Below, piece after piece: positions 6,892-8,750 of a stretch of DNA of 8,750 bases. A program made the position numbers and the translations under genes. The notes under the pieces were generated by a model. It did no database searches, was not told the origin of the DNA, and saw only the letters and a program-made list of their open reading frames with translations. Position 1 is the first letter of the stretch. Every line of letters begins with the position of its first letter. The DNA is from Acidobacteriota bacterium (lineage in GTDB: Bacteria; Acidobacteriota; Vicinamibacteria; Vicinamibacterales; Fen-181): positions 1 to 8,750 of the forward strand of contig JAJXZZ010000115.1 of NCBI GenBank assembly GCA_021779795.1, read 5' to 3'.

Positions 6892-8034
6892 ATGACCGCC
6901 CCTGCCGCTCCGTCGCGCCTGGCCGGACGCCTGGTGTCCCTCGACGTGTTTCGCGGGATCACCATGGCCGCCATGGTCGTCGTCAACGACCCCGGCGATT
7001 GGAACCACGCCTACTGGCCGCTCCTGCACGCGGAGTGGAACGGCTGGACGCCCACCGATCTCATCTTTCCCTTCTTCCTCTTCATCGTCGGCGTCTCGAT
7101 GACGCTCTCGCGGCAGACGATGACGTCGGGGTGGAAGCCGCTTCGCCGGGGGCTGACCATCATCGCGATTGGCGCGCTGCTGGCCGGGTTCCCGCGATTC
7201 CCGCTGGCCACGTGGCGGGTCCCTGGCGTGCTGGTGCGCATCGGGTTGTGCTACCTGGCGGCCGTCGGCCTCTTCAGGTGGACCGCGCCTCGGGCGGGGC
7301 GCGACGACTGGCGCCACGCGCGGCGGCTGGCGGCCTGGACCGTGCTCCTCACGGTCGGCTACTGGCTCCTGATGGTCTTGGCGCCGTTCCCCGGCCACAA
7401 CCCGGGCGACCTGTCGCCCGCGGGAAACCTCGGCGCGTTCATCGACCGGGCGATCATCGGGCAGAACCACCTGTGGGGCAGGCGGCCGTGGGATCCCGAG
7501 GGGCTGCTCAGCACGCTGCCGGCCATCGCTACGACGCTGATGGGCGTGCTCGCCGGCCTCTGGCTGCGGGCGCCGGCGCCCGAGAACGCGAAGGTGTCGC
7601 TGCTGGCGGCCGCCGGCGTGGCGGGCATGGCGGTGGGGCTGACGTGGGACCTGGCGTTCCCGATCAACAAGAACCTGTGGACCAGCTCGTACGCCTGGTT
7701 CACGGGGGGCGCGGCGGCGCTCTCGCTGGCGGCCTGCTACCTCGTGGTGGACGTCAGGGGCTGGAGGTGGTGGACCAGGCCGTTCGTGGTGCTGGGCGTC
7801 AACGCCATCGCCCTGTTCGTGCTCGCGGGCCTGAGCGCGAAGATCCTGCTGCTCGTGAAGGTGCTCCTGCCGACGGGAGGGACGCTCTCCCTCTACACCT
7901 ATATCTATCGCCGCTGGTTCGAGCCGTACGCCTCGCCTGACAACGCGTCGCTCCTGTTCGCCCTGGCCTACCTGCTGGTCCTCTACGTCGTGCTCTGGGT
8001 GATGTACCGGCGCCGGGTCTTCCTGAAGGTATGA
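6892..8034 (+). CDS. NagX/HGSNAT-like membrane acyltransferase family protein (COG4299 type, DUF5009-like)
   Basis: Polytopic inner-membrane protein of 380 residues, the usual length of bacterial relatives of human heparan-alpha-glucosaminide N-acetyltransferase. Family signatures in order: LDVFRG at 17-22, the His-containing block H46-A-E-W-N-G-W-T followed by DLIFPFFLFIVG (57-68), VPGVLVRIGLCY at 110-121, PINKNLWTSSY near 257-267 and a C-terminal block with hydrophobic helices. About ten hydrophobic segments are visible. H46 sits where the acetyl-accepting histidine of the human enzyme is reported, so an acyl transfer across the membrane is plausible. In some proteobacteria nagX lies in N-acetylglucosamine utilisation loci, but no sugar gene is present here, so substrate and direction remain open. 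It is divergent from amrS. The ATG at 6892 keeps the DVFRG block; no well-placed Shine-Dalgarno is seen, the nearest GAGG being 14 bases away. It is followed by a G/C inverted repeat that may act as terminator. Confidence 0.9.
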   Translation: MTAPAAPSRLAGRLVSLDVFRGITMAAMVVVNDPGDWNHAYWPLLHAEWNGWTPTDLIFPFFLFIVGVSMTLSRQTMTSGWKPLRRGLTIIAIGALLAGFPRFPLATWRVPGVLVRIGLCYLAAVGLFRWTAPRAGRDDWRHARRLAAWTVLLTVGYWLLMVLAPFPGHNPGDLSPAGNLGAFIDRAIIGQNHLWGRRPWDPEGLLSTLPAIATTLMGVLAGLWLRAPAPENAKVSLLAAAGVAGMAVGLTWDLAFPINKNLWTSSYAWFTGGAAALSLAACYLVVDVRGWRWWTRPFVVLGVNAIALFVLAGLSAKILLLVKVLLPTGGTLSLYTYIYRRWFEPYASPDNASLLFALAYLLVLYVVLWVMYRRRVFLKV

Positions 8035-8066
8035 GCGGATCGGGGCGGCGTCCCGACGCGCCGTTC

Positions 8067-8100
8067 GGCGGCGCCGATCGGCCTTGATGTCGGCGCCGCC
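8067..8100 (+). repeat. Perfect 11-bp inverted repeat between the nagX-like and HTH genes
   Basis: GGCGGCGCCGA (8067-8077) and TCGGCGCCGCC (8090-8100) are exact inverted copies with a 12-base loop. It lies 33 bases after the nagX-like stop and is followed by CCCCCTTTA, so a weak intrinsic terminator is possible, but the T tract is only three bases. Its right arm fills most of the spacer of the predicted promoter of the next gene, so an operator is an equal or better reading. Confidence 0.55.
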
Positions 8101-8112
8101 CCCCTTTATGCT
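8084..8112 (+). promoter_or_regulatory. Candidate sigma-70 promoter of the HTH gene
   Basis: TTGATG (8084-8089, 4/6 to TTGACA) and TATGCT (8107-8112, 4/6 to TATAAT) are separated by 17 bases. The predicted start near 8119 would leave a leader of about 48 bases that includes the Shine-Dalgarno at 8154-8160. The inverted repeat arm at 8090-8100 lies between the two boxes. Confidence 0.4.
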
Positions 8113-8153
8113 GGTTCTCGTCGTCCGCATGGTGGCGGGCGGCGATGGGAGGC

Positions 8154-8160
8154 GGGGGAG
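8154..8160 (+). promoter_or_regulatory. Ribosome binding site of the HTH-membrane protein gene
   Basis: GGGGGAG sits six bases before the ATG at 8167, with a second GGGAGG at 8147-8152. This supports that start over the internal ATG five codons in. Confidence 0.65.
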
Positions 8161-8166
8161 ACGTCG

Positions 8167-8750
8167 ATGGACGACCGGATGGCCTTCGGCCTGGAGCTTC
8201 GCCGGATCCGCGAGCGGCGGGGGCTCTCGCTCGAGCAGGTCTGCGAGCAGACGAAGGTGAGCGCGGCGCACTACGCCGCGCTCGAGAGCGGCGATCTGAC
8301 CCGCTGGCCGTCGGGCATCTTCCGCCGGGCGTTCGTGCGCAGCTACGCCACGGCGGTGGGCCTGGACCCCGACCAGGTGCTGGCCGAGTTCGCCCGCGTC
8401 TTCCCGGACCCGGCCGACGGGCCGCGGGCCGTGGCGCGAGCCGAGGCGGCGCTGCGCGCGGCGCGCCTGGCGGCAGCCGAGCCATCCAGCGAGCCGGCCG
8501 CCGAGTTCTCCATGTTCAGGCTCGCGCTCGACACGCCGCAGCCGGCGCACACGCTTGCCTGGCTGGCTACCGGCGGACCCAGGCTCGCCTCGGCGGCGAT
8601 CGACATCGCCGTGGCGGTCGTCGCTGCCGCGCTCGTGGCCGCCGTCTTCGGCCGGGGATGGTTCTGGCCGACCGCGGCGCTGGTCGCCTTCGCCGGCCAC
8701 GCGACCTGCTACGCGCTGACGGGCGCGACGCCCGGGGCCTGGAGATCGGA
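8167..8750 (+). CDS. RodZ-like HTH protein with membrane RDD-like domain (partial, 3' end missing)
   Basis: 194 codons are visible before the right edge. Residues 8-75 form a Cro/CI-type helix-turn-helix of the RodZ/HTH_25 kind: LRRIRERRGLSLEQV, then the recognition region, ALESGDL, and FRRAFVRSYA with LDPDQVLAEF. In RodZ this domain binds MreB rather than DNA, so DNA binding is not assured. Residues 80-135 are an Ala/Pro-rich linker. Residues 139-190 carry two hydrophobic helices; RLASAAIDIAV and GATPG resemble the Arg-Asp and Gly-x-x-x-Gly positions of RDD-family membrane proteins. The order HTH, linker, membrane domain therefore differs from true RodZ, which has one transmembrane helix and a periplasmic domain. 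It is likely anchored in the inner membrane with the HTH in the cytoplasm. It has its own strong Shine-Dalgarno and a candidate promoter, and is 132 bp after the nagX-like gene. The HTH call is firm and the RDD call tentative. Confidence 0.85.
   Translation, partial: MDDRMAFGLELRRIRERRGLSLEQVCEQTKVSAAHYAALESGDLTRWPSGIFRRAFVRSYATAVGLDPDQVLAEFARVFPDPADGPRAVARAEAALRAARLAAAEPSSEPAAEFSMFRLALDTPQPAHTLAWLATGGPRLASAAIDIAVAVVAAALVAAVFGRGWFWPTAALVAFAGHATCYALTGATPGAWRS

Noticed and set aside
6792..6986. N-terminal extension of amrS to an ATG at 6986
   Set aside because: It crosses the divergent promoter region and overlaps the start of the nagX-like gene, and the added residues do not resemble the family.
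5680..8700. Minus-strand open frame of about 1006 codons
   Set aside because: It runs out of frame through amrS and antisense to the nagX-like and HTH genes, with low-complexity translation.
1..8750. CRISPR array, transposon ends, tRNA or rRNA genes
   Set aside because: No regularly spaced repeats, terminal inverted repeats with a transposase, or conserved RNA gene sequences were seen on reading through both strands.

Overview
The window is a GC-rich (roughly 70% by eye), densely coded piece of bacterial chromosome. The large secreted M14 metallopeptidase, a secreted protein of no known family beside it, an HlyD-type adaptor and an HTH-membrane protein together resemble gene content I associate with Acidobacteriota, perhaps Vicinamibacteria. 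That placement is an impression, not a demonstrated assignment. I see no insertion sequence, phage gene, tRNA, rRNA or CRISPR array, and no intergenic gap longer than about 135 bases.

There are two divergent transcription units separated by a 100-bp control region (6792-6891). Leftward from it lie amrS (radical SAM enzyme of the AmmeMemoRadiSam family), moaA (GTP 3',8-cyclase of molybdenum cofactor synthesis), a ~1000-residue secreted M14-type zinc carboxypeptidase, and a secreted protein of unknown function. The gaps are 49 bp, 71 bp and an overlap, so they probably form one operon, with possible internal starts. A candidate intrinsic terminator (532-555) ends this group. Beyond it the same strand carries the N-terminal 167 codons of an HlyD/RND periplasmic adaptor that runs off the left edge.

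Rightward from the control region lie a NagX/heparan-alpha-glucosaminide N-acetyltransferase-like membrane protein and, after a 132-bp spacer, a protein with a RodZ-like Cro/CI-type HTH domain and two membrane helices resembling an RDD domain. The last gene is cut by the right edge.

The genes do not form an obvious single pathway. The amrS-moaA pair puts two [4Fe-4S] radical SAM enzymes side by side, without their usual functional partners (AMMECR1 and Memo for amrS; moaC, moaE and mob genes for moaA) in view. The most interesting non-coding signals are mutually exclusive hairpins upstream of the nagX-like start, a perfect 11-bp inverted repeat lying across a predicted promoter of the HTH gene, a -10-like element abutting the moaA start that suggests a leaderless transcript, and a 7-bp hairpin between moaA and the peptidase gene. 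I found no clear evidence of a new multi-gene system.
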